Shown: positions 1 through 9,218, numbered from the stretch's first letter. The stretch: DNA of 64,000 nucleotides from Glycomyces tenuis DSM 44171 (GCF_000427885.1 NZ_ATYW01000003.1:368159-432158); one strand, 5' to 3'. The notes: generated by a model not told the origin, from the letters alone. Translations and numbers: made by a program.

Positions 1-4
1 CCCG

Positions 5-1354
5 ATGGCCGCGCCCGGGATGCCGACCCCGGGCGGGCCCATGCCGCCCGGCTCGCCGATGCCGACGCCGGGGGCGCCGATGCCGCCGCACATGACCGGC
101 CCGATCCAGACCCCGGCGTCCATGCCGGGCGCCCCGCTGCCGCCCGCGCAGAGCGGAGGCGGCGTCGGCGCCTGGCTCAAGAGCAAGACCGGCATGATCA
201 CCGTGGGGGCCGCAGGTCTGGCGGTCGTCCTGGTCCTCGCGCTCATCCTGGTCCCCGGCCTCATCGGCGACTCCGAGGACGGCACGGGATCCAACGAGGG
301 CGACACCGCGGCCGAGCAGCCGGACGAGGAGGCCGCCGAGACCGAGGACGCCGACAGCGGCAGCGGCGAGAGCGACTCCTCCCAGGCCGGAACCGGCGAG
401 GAGTCGGGTACGGCCGAGCTCGACAGCGCCGTCGTCGGCGATCCCGTGCTCCTCGAGGAGGGGGCCCACGTCGGCACCGTCAGGGCCGTCGAGACCGCCG
501 TCGTCGGCGGCGAGGCCGTGGGCATCACCGCCGGCGACGACAACATCATCCGCGTCTGGGGGCTGAGCTCGGGGGAGCTCCTCGGCGAGTACCGCGGCCA
601 CAAGGAACCGGTCGTCGACCTCGTGGTCACCGCCGACGGCGACCGCCCCGTCGTGCTCTCCACCGACACCTACGAAGAGCACGTCTGGTACCTCGACGAC
701 TACACGACGGTGAGCCAGCCTCGCGAGGCCAACACCGGCGACTTCTTCTGGGTCGGCGAGGTCGACGGGACGCCCGCCTACGCCGACGACTACTCCATAT
801 ACCAGGCCTTCACCGGAGCGGAGATCGACACGACGAGCACTTCCTATGCGTCGTTCTGGACGCTGGCCGAGATCGACGGCACGCTCAGAGGCGTCGGCGT
901 CGAGGAGAACCGGGTCTTCGTCTCCGATCTGGAGACCGGCGAGTACATCGGCGCCACCTTCGACCAGCAGAGCAGCGAGGTGGTCGCCGCGAGGTTCGGC
1001 GTCGTCGACGACGTGCCGGTCATGTTCACGGCCGACGCGGCCGGAACCATCCAGGGCTGGGACCTCACCAGCGGCGAGAAGTACGGCCCCGCGCTCAGTG
1101 AGCAGTACCAGACCGTCGAGGAGATCGAGCTCGTCGATGTCGGCGACGGTGTCCAGGTGCTCGTGCGCGGCACTCAAGGGCTGAGCCTGTTCGACTTCGA
1201 GACAGGCGAGCCGGTCACTGGGATGTTCGCGCAGTACACCGATGCCGACGCGCTCATGGCCGTCGAGGTCGCCGACGTCGACGGCCACCCCGTCGCGGTC
1301 ACCGGCTCCGGCGAGGGCACCGTGGCCGCCTGGAGCCTCAACACCAATCCCTGA
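5..1354 (+). CDS. Membrane-anchored Pro-rich protein with extracytoplasmic WD40-like beta-propeller (5' end may be cut)
   Basis: The first ~60 residues are Pro/Met/Gly-rich repeats (MPTPG, MPPGSP type). One membrane segment follows at about residues 64-88, then an acidic Glu/Asp/Ser linker (about 90-140) and a C-terminal domain with WD40/PQQ-like blades, for example DNIIRVWGLSSGELLGEY and GTIQGWDLTSGEKYG, ending GTVAAWSLN. It is probably a type II membrane protein with the propeller outside the cell, used for binding. Such architectures often sit beside or are fused to Ser/Thr kinases in actinobacteria. The frame is open to the window edge, so the ATG at 5 may not be the true start. No enzymatic motif is visible. 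Confidence 0.7.
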   Translation: MAAPGMPTPGGPMPPGSPMPTPGAPMPPHMTGPIQTPASMPGAPLPPAQSGGGVGAWLKSKTGMITVGAAGLAVVLVLALILVPGLIGDSEDGTGSNEGDTAAEQPDEEAAETEDADSGSGESDSSQAGTGEESGTAELDSAVVGDPVLLEEGAHVGTVRAVETAVVGGEAVGITAGDDNIIRVWGLSSGELLGEYRGHKEPVVDLVVTADGDRPVVLSTDTYEEHVWYLDDYTTVSQPREANTGDFFWVGEVDGTPAYADDYSIYQAFTGAEIDTTSTSYASFWTLAEIDGTLRGVGVEENRVFVSDLETGEYIGATFDQQSSEVVAARFGVVDDVPVMFTADAAGTIQGWDLTSGEKYGPALSEQYQTVEEIELVDVGDGVQVLVRGTQGLSLFDFETGEPVTGMFAQYTDADALMAVEVADVDGHPVAVTGSGEGTVAAWSLNTNP

Positions 1355-1368
1355 TCCCGGTCGCGGGC

Positions 1369-1396
1369 CCGCGGCCCGCCGTACGGCGGGCCGCGG
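1369..1396. terminator. Bidirectional hairpin between convergent genes
   Basis: Perfect 12-bp inverted repeat (1369-1380 with 1385-1396) around a GTAC loop, lying between two convergent genes. There is only a short T run on the plus side, so it is a GC-rich hairpin rather than a classical T-tract terminator. Confidence 0.6.
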
Positions 1397-1400
1397 CCTT

Positions 1401-1748
1401 TCAGTTCTGGGCGGACTCGTAGGCCTGGCGGACCCTGACCGGCGCCTTCAGCAGCCAGGCGTCCTCCACGAGCTCCTCGAGCCGCTCGGGCTCGACCTTC
1501 TCGAGGTCGACCAGGATCATCGCGTACCCGTCGTAGTGCGGCGTCGTGTAATAGGCGCTGTCCCCCGAGGCCAGCAGGGCCTCCTTCTCGCCCGGCTCGC
1601 ACACGATCGCCAGGCCGCCCTCGGCCTCGTCGCGCAGCCTCGCGAAGAACTTGCCCTTGACCTTCAGCGACGGGGACCGCCAGCTCGTGGTCTCCTCGAC
1701 CTCCGGGTACCGCTTCGCGATCGCGACGACGTCGTCCCATGTCGGCAT
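1401..1748 (-). CDS. MmcQ/YjbR family protein
   Basis: A 115-residue protein with the YjbR-type double-wing fold pattern: MPTWDDVVAIAKRYPEVEE at the N-terminus, SLKVKGKFFARL, then a Tyr/His-rich segment (YYTTPHYDGYAMILVDL) and the terminal LVEDAWLLKAPVRV. The ATG at 1748 is chosen because AAAGGAG lies about 7 nt upstream and the family starts here; an upstream in-frame ATG at 1835 would add 29 unrelated residues. Biochemical function is unknown; a DNA-binding role has been proposed for the fold. Confidence 0.8.
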   Translation of the reverse strand: MPTWDDVVAIAKRYPEVEETTSWRSPSLKVKGKFFARLRDEAEGGLAIVCEPGEKEALLASGDSAYYTTPHYDGYAMILVDLEKVEPERLEELVEDAWLLKAPVRVRQAYESAQN

Positions 1749-1819
1749 CTGGAGCTCCTTTCGTCGGGCTCCATGGTCTCCCGGACCACCGACACATCGG
1801 CGAAGACTCCGGGACGGCG

Positions 1820-2323
1820 TTAAGGGTTGATCCACTCCGCGATGTAGATCAGGCTCGCCGCGGAGACCCCCAGCACCACCAGCGTCACCACGGCCGCGGC
1901 CAGGAGCCGCAGCGGCATGTGCGTCCAGTCCGGCCCCATCTGGCGCCTGAGCACCGGCATGTGCCGCGAGTCCGCCTGGCCCGGCCGCTTCGCGGCCGCC
2001 GGCGGCACCGGCTCCTCGGCCTGCTTCGGCTTGGGGGCGATCCGGGGGAGCAGCTGCGTGTCGCCCACCGGGCGCCGCGCCTCGGGGTCCTGGACGCGGT
2101 CGATCTGCACGGACAGGCCGCCGACGGTGCCGCGCATGCCGTCGCCGACGCGGGCGAAGCCGTCGGTGTCGCCGCCCACGCGCGGCAGGGCCGGATCGGT
2201 CACGGCGTCGATCTGCACGGTCCGCATCTCGTCGGTGCCGCGCCTGCCGTCGCCGACCTTCGGCAGCTCGCCCGTCGTCGGGTGCGACGGGTCGCCGTAG
2301 CCGGGGCCCCAGCCGTAGCTCAT
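1820..2323 (-). CDS. Small C-terminally anchored protein with an internal duplicated motif
   Basis: A 167-residue protein I do not recognise. Residues about 22-90 hold two copies of the pattern VGDG-x-RGT...VQID-x-V-x-DP...VG-GDT (VGDGRRGTDEMRTVQID and VGDGMRGTVGGLSVQID), separated by about 33 residues. A Pro/Lys-rich linker follows, then one C-terminal membrane segment (LLAAAVVTLVVLGVSAASLIYIAEW). The N-terminus (MSYGWGPGYGDP) is Gly/Tyr-rich, so the bulk is probably cytoplasmic. The gene lies 8 bp downstream of the DUF305 gene on the same strand, probably co-transcribed. Function unknown. Confidence 0.65.
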   Translation of the reverse strand: MSYGWGPGYGDPSHPTTGELPKVGDGRRGTDEMRTVQIDAVTDPALPRVGGDTDGFARVGDGMRGTVGGLSVQIDRVQDPEARRPVGDTQLLPRIAPKPKQAEEPVPPAAAKRPGQADSRHMPVLRRQMGPDWTHMPLRLLAAAVVTLVVLGVSAASLIYIAEWINP

Positions 2324-2331
2324 GCCCGCCC

Positions 2332-2961
2332 CTATTCCGTTTCCGTGCCTTCGGCGGCGGCGAGGATCCGTTCGAGGTGGCCCTCCATGTTCGCGATCTC
2401 GCCCTTCTGGACGGTGATCATCCGGCTCGCCGCGCCGACGACCGTCTCGTCGTCGCTCAGCTCGACGACGGTCTCGGCCATCTCGATGCCGCCGATGTGG
2501 TGGTCGATCATCAGCTCGGCGAACATGACGTCCGCTTCATAGCCGGTGAGCTGCTGGAACTCGGCCATCTCCGCGTCGGTGGCCATGCCGGCCATCAGGC
2601 CGCCGTCCTCCGCGCCGTGGGCGTGCTCCTCGCCGGCCCACGCCATCGGCTCGCCGCTGCTCAGCTGGACGTCCCACTCGCGCAGCCACGACCGCATCAT
2701 CCCGATCTCGGCGGCCTGCGCGGTGGCGATGTCGTAGGCGATCGCGCGCATCGCCTCGTCCTCGCCGTTCTGCCACTCGTACATGGCCATCGCGACGGCC
2801 TGCTGGTGGTGGGTCTGCATGTCGCGCGCGAAGCCGGCCTCGGGGGAGTCGTTGCCGGGCGTCGCGGTGGCGCTCACCCACCCGATCGCGAACCCGGCGC
2901 CGAGCATCAGCACGGCGGCGATCGCGACCAGGACGGCGGGCTTCTGCCACAGACGGCTCAT
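2332..2961 (-). CDS. DUF305 family secreted/membrane-anchored protein
   Basis: A 209-residue protein with an N-terminal membrane anchor or signal (residues 9-32), then two DUF305-type four-helix units rich in His and Met: FARDMQTHHQQAVAMAMYE and, in the second half, ADVMFAELMIDHHIGGIEMAE. The paired HH motifs are the family signature and suggest ferritin-like metal binding outside the membrane; copper or other metal handling is often proposed but not shown by this sequence. It is followed by a DUF3105 gene upstream on the same strand, an arrangement seen in other actinobacteria. Confidence 0.85.
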   Translation of the reverse strand: MSRLWQKPAVLVAIAAVLMLGAGFAIGWVSATATPGNDSPEAGFARDMQTHHQQAVAMAMYEWQNGEDEAMRAIAYDIATAQAAEIGMMRSWLREWDVQLSSGEPMAWAGEEHAHGAEDGGLMAGMATDAEMAEFQQLTGYEADVMFAELMIDHHIGGIEMAETVVELSDDETVVGAASRMITVQKGEIANMEGHLERILAAAEGTETE

Positions 2962-2967
2962 TCGGGG

Positions 2968-3864
2968 CTAGCCCTCTCCTTCGGCGGGGGCGCTGCTCTC
3001 CATCTCCTCGAGCAGTGCCGCCATCTCCTCTTCGGTCATGTCAGTCTCGCTCCCGCCGGTGGCCGCCTGCGTGGTGGACACGCCGCCCGTGCAGGTGGCG
3101 TTCATCTCGGCGAGGTTGTCGCCGTTCTGGATGTAGTAGTTGAGGAACTCGTCGATCTTCGCGTCGTCGGCCGAGTCGGTCTGGTACTGCACGCCCCACG
3201 CCTGGAGCGAGACGGCGACGCCCTGGCCGGGGTAGGGGCTCATGAGGCTGTAGTCGCGGCCCTCGATCTTCGAGGACAGGGCGGCGACCTGGTCGTCGTC
3301 GACGAGCTCGGGGTCGTAGGTCAGCCACACCGCGCCGTGCTCGAGGGAGTGGACGGCGTTGCCGTCGGCGATCGGCTCGGCGTAGACCGTGCCGGTGCAG
3401 GTCTGCCACTGGCTCAGGTGGTTGCCGCCCGCGGGCGGGGTGACCTCGTAGGTGGGCGTGTCGTTGGTGGTGTCCTCGTCGGCGTCGAGGTGGTTCTGCT
3501 GCATCACCCACGGGTGCTCGAGGTCCTCGGCGGTGATGTCGCCGTCGTCGATCGCCTCGGACGCTTCCTGGTAGTTCGCGTACTCGCCGTAGAAGTCGGT
3601 GACGCCTTCCGGCGGCCGGCTGCGGTCCCAGACGACGAACACGGCCGCGGCGATGAGGCCGAGCGCGACCACGCCGACGGCGGAGAAGGTGAGGATGAGC
3701 CCCCACGGCTTCGGCTGGGCGACCTGGACGGCGCGGCCCTTGCGACCCGCGTTCTTAGCGGATTTCGAAGCCGTGCCCTTGGCGGACTTCGAGCCCGCGT
3801 TCTTAGCGGACTTCGACGCCGCGTTCTTCGCGGACTTCGAGGAGGTTTGCTTCTTGGATGCCAT
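2968..3864 (-). CDS. DUF3105 membrane protein with Lys-rich (KSAK) N-terminal repeats
   Basis: A 298-residue protein. Residues 1-45 are cytoplasmic and strongly basic, with four SKSAKNA-type repeats like a histone H1 tail. One membrane segment (LILTFSAVGVVALGLIAAAVFVVW) follows, then an extracytoplasmic DUF3105 domain with the family landmarks HPWVMQQNH, PPAGGNH, WQTCTGTVY and HSLEHGAVWLTYDP. Function is unknown. It ends 7 bp before the DUF305 start, so the two are probably one operon. It is a paralogue of the next gene upstream, with a 69-nt stretch identical between them (3202-3270 and 4173-4241). Confidence 0.85.
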   Translation of the reverse strand: MASKKQTSSKSAKNAASKSAKNAGSKSAKGTASKSAKNAGRKGRAVQVAQPKPWGLILTFSAVGVVALGLIAAAVFVVWDRSRPPEGVTDFYGEYANYQEASEAIDDGDITAEDLEHPWVMQQNHLDADEDTTNDTPTYEVTPPAGGNHLSQWQTCTGTVYAEPIADGNAVHSLEHGAVWLTYDPELVDDDQVAALSSKIEGRDYSLMSPYPGQGVAVSLQAWGVQYQTDSADDAKIDEFLNYYIQNGDNLAEMNATCTGGVSTTQAATGGSETDMTEEEMAALLEEMESSAPAEGEG

Positions 3865-4031
3865 TTCGCGCGGAGAGCCTTATTCGTCGACTTCGGGATG
3901 GTAGCGGCGGCGACGCCGGAAGTGACCCCGGTGATGCTCGCTCGCGTACGCCACCTTACCCGGTCGCATGACAGCGCCGTTCCGGAGAGTTGCTCGTACC
4001 ACGTCGAGCGGCGTCCGCGGCGGGAGCGCGA

Positions 4032-4733
4032 TCACTCCGCGAGCGCGAGGTTGCCGCCCGCGCAGGTCGCGTTCGGCTCGGGGTTGTACGCCTCGTTGAG
4101 GATGTAGGCGTCCAGGTAGGCGTCGATGTTCGGATCCGCAGGGTCCTCGGTCCGGTACTGGTTGCCCCACGACTGGAGCGAGACGGCGACGCCCTGGCCG
4201 GGGTAGGGGCTCATGAGGCTGTAGTCGCGGCCCTCGATCTTCTCGGCCAGCGACGCGATCTGCGCCTCGTCGACGAGCTCGGGGTCGTAGGTCAGCCACA
4301 CCGCGCCGTGCTCCATCGAGTGGACGGCGTTGGCGTCGACGATCGGCCCGTCGTAGACCGTGCCGGTGCAGGTCTGCCAGATGCTCAGGTGGTTCCCGCC
4401 CGCCGGCGGCGTCGTCTGGTAGCTCGGGAGCGTGCCGTCCCAGTTCGCGGAGGCGTCGACGTGGTCCTGCTGCACCACCCAGGGGTGCTCGAGGTCCTCG
4501 GCGGTGACCTCGCCGCCGTCGATCGCGGCCATCGCGGTCGGGTAGTCGGCGTGCTCGCCGTAGAAGTTCTGCACGCCTTCGACCTCGGCCGGCGCCTCCT
4601 GCGCGGCCGTCTCGTCGGCGACCTCGGAGCCGGTGCCGCCGGAACCGGAGTCCGATTCGGCGCCGCACCCGGCGGCGAAGACCGCGACGCAGGCGGCGGC
4701 CAGGACGGCGGAGCGGGAACGGGCGGTGATCAT
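4032..4733 (-). CDS. DUF3105 lipoprotein
   Basis: A 233-residue protein with a lipoprotein signal: MITARSRS, hydrophobic core, lipobox AAGC at about residue 22. The mature part is a DUF3105 domain (HPWVVQQDH, PPAGGNH, WQTCTGTVY, HSMEHGAVWLTYDP). The ATG at 4733 is preferred over 4766 because it gives a clean signal peptide and has GGAAGG about 10 nt upstream. It duplicates the neighbouring DUF3105 gene but uses lipid anchoring instead of a transmembrane helix and lacks the KSAK tail. Function unknown. Confidence 0.85.
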   Translation of the reverse strand: MITARSRSAVLAAACVAVFAAGCGAESDSGSGGTGSEVADETAAQEAPAEVEGVQNFYGEHADYPTAMAAIDGGEVTAEDLEHPWVVQQDHVDASANWDGTLPSYQTTPPAGGNHLSIWQTCTGTVYDGPIVDANAVHSMEHGAVWLTYDPELVDEAQIASLAEKIEGRDYSLMSPYPGQGVAVSLQSWGNQYRTEDPADPNIDAYLDAYILNEAYNPEPNATCAGGNLALAE

Positions 4734-4850
4734 GGCCGGGGCCTTCCAGTCGATGCCGGGACGCAATGGAGCTTACCGGCCGCGCCTCACGGCGCCGCGC
4801 AAGCGCGCCACAACCGGGTTTATCGCTCGCGGGCGCCGAAGCCCGGCGTC

Positions 4851-4856
4851 TAGGAT
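4851..4856 (+). promoter_or_regulatory. Candidate -10 element for a leaderless argS transcript
   Basis: TAGGAT ends 6 nt before the GTG start at 4863, so a transcript starting at normal distance would begin at the start codon. No convincing -35 box is seen. This is inference from spacing only. Confidence 0.35.
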
Positions 4857-4862
4857 TGCCTG

Positions 4863-6512
4863 GTGACTCCAGAGACGCTCGCAGAGAAAGTGCTGTCCGC
4901 CACGCGCGCCGCGTTCGCCGACCTCGGCCTCGACGCCACCGCGCTGCCCGCCGAAACGGCCGTGGAGCGACCCCGAAACCCCGAGCACGGGGACTACGCC
5001 TCCACGATCGCCCTCCAGGTGGCCAAGAAGGCCGGCACGAATCCGCGAGCGCTGGCCCAGGAGATCGCCGCCAGACTGGCCGAGCTCGACGGCGTCGCGA
5101 AGACCGACATCGCCGGCCCCGGCTTCCTCAACATCACGCTCGACGCCGCCGCCTCCGGCGGCATCGCCGGGCAGATCGTGATCGCCGGCACCGCCTACGG
5201 CTACAACGAGTCGATGAAGGGCGCGCACGTCAACCTCGAGTTCGTCTCGGCGAACCCGACCGGGCCGGTCCACGCGGGCGGCACCCGCTGGGCGGCCGTG
5301 GGCGACGCCCTCGCCCGAGTCATGCGCGCCTCCGGCGCGAAGGTGACCTCCGAGTACTACTTCAACGACGCCGGATCCCAGATCGACCGCTTCGCGAACT
5401 CGCTGCTGGCCCGCGCCAAGGGCGAGCCGGTCCCCGAGGACGGCTACGGCGGCGCCTACGTCGACGAGATCGCCACCGAGGTCCTGAACCGGCATCCCGA
5501 CGCGCTCGAGTCCGAGAACCCCCGGGAGGTGTTCCGCGTCGCCGGGGTGGAGCTGATGTTCAACGAGATCAAGACCACCCTCGCCGACTTCGGCACGCAC
5601 TTCGACGTGTACTTCAACGAGAAGGAGCTCCACGACCAGGGCGAGCTCGACGCCGCCCTGGAACGGCTGTCCAAGCTCGGCCACGTCTTCGAGGCCGAGG
5701 GCGCGACCTGGCTGCGCACCACCGAGTTCGGCGACGACAAGGACCGGGTGCTCAAGAAGTCCGACGGCTCGTGGACCTACTTCGCCGCCGACTGCGCCTA
5801 CTATCTGAACAAGCGCGAGCGCGGCTTCGGCAAGCTCGTGCTCATGCTCGGGGCCGACCACCACGGCTACGTGGGCCGGATGCAGGCGATCAGCCGGGCC
5901 TTCGGCGACGAGCCGGGCACCCTGGAGATCCTCATCGGCCAGATGGTCAACCTCTTGCAGGAGGGCCGACCGGTGCGGATGTCCAAGCGCATGGGGACCG
6001 TGGTGACCTTGGAGGACGTCGTCGAGGCCATCGGCGTCGACGCCACCCGCTACGCGCTCACCCGCTACTCGGCCGACTCGCCGATCGACCTCGACATCGA
6101 CCTGTGGACCAAGCACGGCAACGAGAACCCGGTCTACTACGTGCAGTACGCGCACTCGCGCACCCACGGCGTGCTCCGCAACGCCGCCGAGCGCGGCGTC
6201 GCGAAGGGCGACGGCTACGACGCCTCGCTCCTGACGCACCCGCGCGAGTCCGACCTGCTCAAGGCCCTCGCCGAGTTCCCGGCCACGGTCGCCACCGCGG
6301 CCGAGCTGCGCGAGCCGCACCGGGTGGCCCGCTACGCCGAGGAACTGGCCGGCGCCTACCACCGGTTCCAGCACGACTGCCGGGTCCTGCCGGTCGGCGA
6401 CGAACCCCAGACGCCCACCGGCCGGGCCCGCCTGTGGCTGGTCGACGCGACCCGCGTCGTCCTCGCCAACGCGCTCGACCTGCTCGGCGTCTCGGCCCCG
6501 GAGCGCATGTGA
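4863..6512 (+). CDS. argS: Arginyl-tRNA synthetase
   Basis: Cytoplasmic class I aminoacyl-tRNA synthetase of 549 residues that charges tRNA-Arg. Landmarks in order: the N-terminal Add-1 domain, the HIGH-like segment NPTGPVHAGGTRW (about residues 135-145, HAGG variant), the KMSKS-like RMSKRMGT, and the C-terminal DALR-type anticodon-binding domain ending EELAGAYHRFQHDCRVLP...ALDLLGVSAPERM. The GTG start at 4863 follows a TAGGAT box directly. lysA overlaps its stop (TGATG), and the argS-lysA pairing is a common actinobacterial arrangement. Confidence 0.97.
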   Translation: MTPETLAEKVLSATRAAFADLGLDATALPAETAVERPRNPEHGDYASTIALQVAKKAGTNPRALAQEIAARLAELDGVAKTDIAGPGFLNITLDAAASGGIAGQIVIAGTAYGYNESMKGAHVNLEFVSANPTGPVHAGGTRWAAVGDALARVMRASGAKVTSEYYFNDAGSQIDRFANSLLARAKGEPVPEDGYGGAYVDEIATEVLNRHPDALESENPREVFRVAGVELMFNEIKTTLADFGTHFDVYFNEKELHDQGELDAALERLSKLGHVFEAEGATWLRTTEFGDDKDRVLKKSDGSWTYFAADCAYYLNKRERGFGKLVLMLGADHHGYVGRMQAISRAFGDEPGTLEILIGQMVNLLQEGRPVRMSKRMGTVVTLEDVVEAIGVDATRYALTRYSADSPIDLDIDLWTKHGNENPVYYVQYAHSRTHGVLRNAAERGVAKGDGYDASLLTHPRESDLLKALAEFPATVATAAELREPHRVARYAEELAGAYHRFQHDCRVLPVGDEPQTPTGRARLWLVDATRVVLANALDLLGVSAPERM

Positions 6513-7909
6513 TGCACATTCACGAAGCCGGCGCGATGCACGGCGACTTCTCCGCCCTGAGCCCCGCCTGGCTGGGCGTGCCCGACGACGTCAACGCGCT
6601 GCTGCCGCAGCTGTGGGCCTCCGGCGTCGAACGCTCCGACGAGGGCGTCCTGCGCGTCGGAGGCGTCCCGGTCGGCGAGCTGGCCGCCGAGTTCGGCACC
6701 CCGGCCTACGTCCTCGACGAGGACGACTTCCGCGCCCGCTGCCGCGCCTGGTCCAAGGCCTTCACCGGCGCCGACGTGTTCTACGCCGCGAAGGCGTTCT
6801 GCTCCAAGGCCGTGCTCCGCGCCGCGGTCGAGGAGGGCCTGAACGTCGACGTGTGCACCGCCGGGGAGCTGGCCGTCGCGCTCGCCGCCGGGATCGAGCC
6901 CTACCGCCTCGGCTACCACGGGAACAACAAGTCCCTCGCCGAGCTGCGGCAGGCCGTCGAGCTGCGGGTCGGGCGCATCGTCGCCGACTCCTACACCGAG
7001 ATCGAGCGCCTCGACGCGATCGGCGCCGAGCTGGGCGTCCGGCCGCACGTCATGGTCCGCGTCAACGTCGGCGTCGAGGCCCACACGCACGAGTACATCG
7101 CCACCGCCCACGAGGACCAGAAGTTCGGCTTCTCGCTGGCCGACGGCGACGCCCACGAGGCCGCGCGCCGCGTCGCGGCCTCCCCGAACATGTACCTGGC
7201 GGGCCTGCACTCCCACATCGGCTCCCAGATCTTCGACACCTCCGCGTTCGAGGTCTCGGCCGCGCGCCTGGTGCGCCTGTTCGCGCAGCTCCAAGGCGAG
7301 ATCGACGAGCCGATGGGCGAGCTCGACCTCGGCGGCGGCTTCGGCATGGCCTACACGAGCCAGGACGACCCGCAGCCGCCCGCCGACATCGCCGCCTCGC
7401 TCGGCAAGATCGTCGAGGCCGAGTGCGGAGCGGCGGGCCTCCCCGTCCCGCGCCTGTCGATCGAGCCCGGCCGCACCCTCATCGGCCCGGCCGTGTTCAC
7501 GCTGTACGAGGTCGGCACCGTCAAACCCGTCACCCTCTCGCAGGGCGCTTCGCGCCTGTACGTGTCGGTCGACGGCGGCATGAGCGACAACATCCGGCCC
7601 GCGCTCTACGACGCCTCCTACTCGGCCACGCTCGCCTCGCGCGCCTCGCGGGCCGCCCCGGTGCTGGCCCGAGTAGTGGGAAAGCATTGCGAAGCGGGCG
7701 ACATAGTTGTTAAAGATGAATTCCTACCCGCCGACGTCGCTCCGGGCGACCTGATCGCCGTGCCGGGCACCGGCGCCTACTGCCGGTCCATGGGCTCGAA
7801 CTACAACCACGTGCCCCGCCCGCCCGTCATCGCGGTCCGCCACGGCGAAGCCCGAGTGATCCTCGCCCGCGAAACGGTCGACGACCTCCTGCGCCTCGAC
7901 GTCGGCTGA
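6512..7909 (+). CDS. lysA: Diaminopimelate decarboxylase
   Basis: A 465-residue PLP enzyme that decarboxylates meso-diaminopimelate to lysine. The PLP lysine lies in DVFYAAKAF (about residue 94). HSHIGSQIFD, the glycine-rich LDLGGGFGMAY and EPGRTL (phosphate binding) follow, then the substrate-site Cys in CEAGD near the C-terminus. The ATG at 6512 overlaps the argS stop by one base, giving translational coupling. The N-terminal ~45 residues precede the barrel, as in other actinobacterial LysA. The same frame is open back to 4766, but that upstream part is the argS shadow. Confidence 0.96.
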   Translation: MHIHEAGAMHGDFSALSPAWLGVPDDVNALLPQLWASGVERSDEGVLRVGGVPVGELAAEFGTPAYVLDEDDFRARCRAWSKAFTGADVFYAAKAFCSKAVLRAAVEEGLNVDVCTAGELAVALAAGIEPYRLGYHGNNKSLAELRQAVELRVGRIVADSYTEIERLDAIGAELGVRPHVMVRVNVGVEAHTHEYIATAHEDQKFGFSLADGDAHEAARRVAASPNMYLAGLHSHIGSQIFDTSAFEVSAARLVRLFAQLQGEIDEPMGELDLGGGFGMAYTSQDDPQPPADIAASLGKIVEAECGAAGLPVPRLSIEPGRTLIGPAVFTLYEVGTVKPVTLSQGASRLYVSVDGGMSDNIRPALYDASYSATLASRASRAAPVLARVVGKHCEAGDIVVKDEFLPADVAPGDLIAVPGTGAYCRSMGSNYNHVPRPPVIAVRHGEARVILARETVDDLLRLDVG

Positions 7910-7933
7910 GCTCACCAGAAAGGGAATCGGCGA

Positions 7934-9211
7934 ATGAAACTCGCGCTACTCGGATGCGGCACCGTCGGCAGTGAAGTCGTGCGCCTCATGCGAATGCGCG
8001 AGGAGGAGCTGGCCGCCCGAGTGGGGGAGCCCGTCGAGATCGCCGGGATCGCCGTCCGGCGCGCGGGCCGGGACCGCTCGCACCTGCCGGTCGACCGGTC
8101 CCTGTTCACCACCGACGCCTTCGGCCTGATCAAGCGCGAGGACGTCGACATCGTCGTCGAGGTCGCCGGCGGCATCGAGCCGGCCCGCAGCTGGATCACC
8201 ACCGCCCTCGGCGAGGGCAAGTCCGTGGTGACCGCCAACAAGGCGCTCCTGGCCGAGGACATGCCCGCGATGGCCGCCGCCGCGAAGGCCGGCGGCGCCG
8301 ACCTCTACTACGAGGCCGCCGCCGCGGCGGCGATCCCGCTCATGCGCCCGCTGCGCGAATCGCTCCACGGCGACACGATCAAACGGGTCCTCGGCATCGT
8401 CAACGGCACCACCAACTACATCTGCACCCGGATGACGCAGACCGGGACCGGCTTCGCCGAGGCGCTCGCCGAGGCCACCGAGCTGGGCTACGCCGAGGCC
8501 GACCCGACCGCCGACGTCGACGGCTACGACGCCGCCGCCAAGGCCGCGCTCATCGCCTCCCTGGCCTTCCACACCCACGTCGACCTCTCCGAGGTCTACC
8601 GGGAGGGCGTCACCGGCGTCACCCCGGCCGACATCGCCTCAGCCGCCGCCGAGGGCCGCGTCGTCAAGCCGCTGTGCATCGCCACCCGCGAGGAGGACGG
8701 CGTCTCGGTGCGCGTCCACCCGGCGATGATCCCGGCCACGCATCCGCTCGCCAACGTCAACGGCGCCTACAACGCGGTGTTCGTCGAGGCCGAGTCGGCC
8801 GGGCGGCTCATGTTCTACGGGGCGGGAGCCGGGGGGACCGAGACGGCCTCGGCCGTGCTCGGCGATATCGTGGCCGTAGCGCGCAACAAGCGCGGTGGGA
8901 TCACGGCGTTCCCTCCTGAGGCCGCCTACTCGGACGTGCCGGTGAAACCCATCGGCGAGGCCCGGACCCGCTACCACGTCAGTCTCGACGTCGTCGACGA
9001 GCCCGGCGTGCTCGCCCGCGTGGCGGCCACGTTCGCCCACCACGGGGTCAGCCTCGCCACCGTCCACCAGTCGGGCCGGGGCGACGATGCCCAGCTCGTC
9101 GTGGTGACCCACATCGCCGCTGACCGGCAGCTGTCGGACACGGTTGAGGAACTGTCGCAATTGGCACTGGTGCACCAGGTCACCAGCGTCATGCGCGTCG
9201 AAGGAGAATAA
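7934..9211 (+). CDS. hom: Homoserine dehydrogenase
   Basis: A 425-residue NAD(P)-dependent enzyme converting aspartate semialdehyde to homoserine. It has an N-terminal Rossmann motif [11 protein letters not shown] (residues 4-14), [11 protein letters not shown], the catalytic domain with [10 protein letters not shown] and [16 protein letters not shown], and a C-terminal ACT domain (from about 345: [28 protein letters not shown]) for threonine feedback. AAAGGGAA precedes the ATG. It is first in the hom-thrC-thrB set and lies 24 bp after lysA, so all five genes may be one transcript. Confidence 0.97.
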   Translation: MKLALLGCGTVGSEVVRLMRMREEELAARVGEPVEIAGIAVRRAGRDRSHLPVDRSLFTTDAFGLIKREDVDIVVEVAGGIEPARSWITTALGEGKSVVTANKALLAEDMPAMAAAAKAGGADLYYEAAAAAAIPLMRPLRESLHGDTIKRVLGIVNGTTNYICTRMTQTGTGFAEALAEATELGYAEADPTADVDGYDAAAKAALIASLAFHTHVDLSEVYREGVTGVTPADIASAAAEGRVVKPLCIATREEDGVSVRVHPAMIPATHPLANVNGAYNAVFVEAESAGRLMFYGAGAGGTETASAVLGDIVAVARNKRGGITAFPPEAAYSDVPVKPIGEARTRYHVSLDVVDEPGVLARVAATFAHHGVSLATVHQSGRGDDAQLVVVTHIAADRQLSDTVEELSQLALVHQVTSVMRVEGE

Positions 9212-9218
9212 GGACGAC

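Noticed and set aside
4766-6511. Long open frame continuous with lysA (could suggest a 1047-residue fusion)
   Set aside because: The upstream part is an Arg/Pro-rich shadow of argS in another frame. lysA has its own ATG at 6512 overlapping the argS stop.
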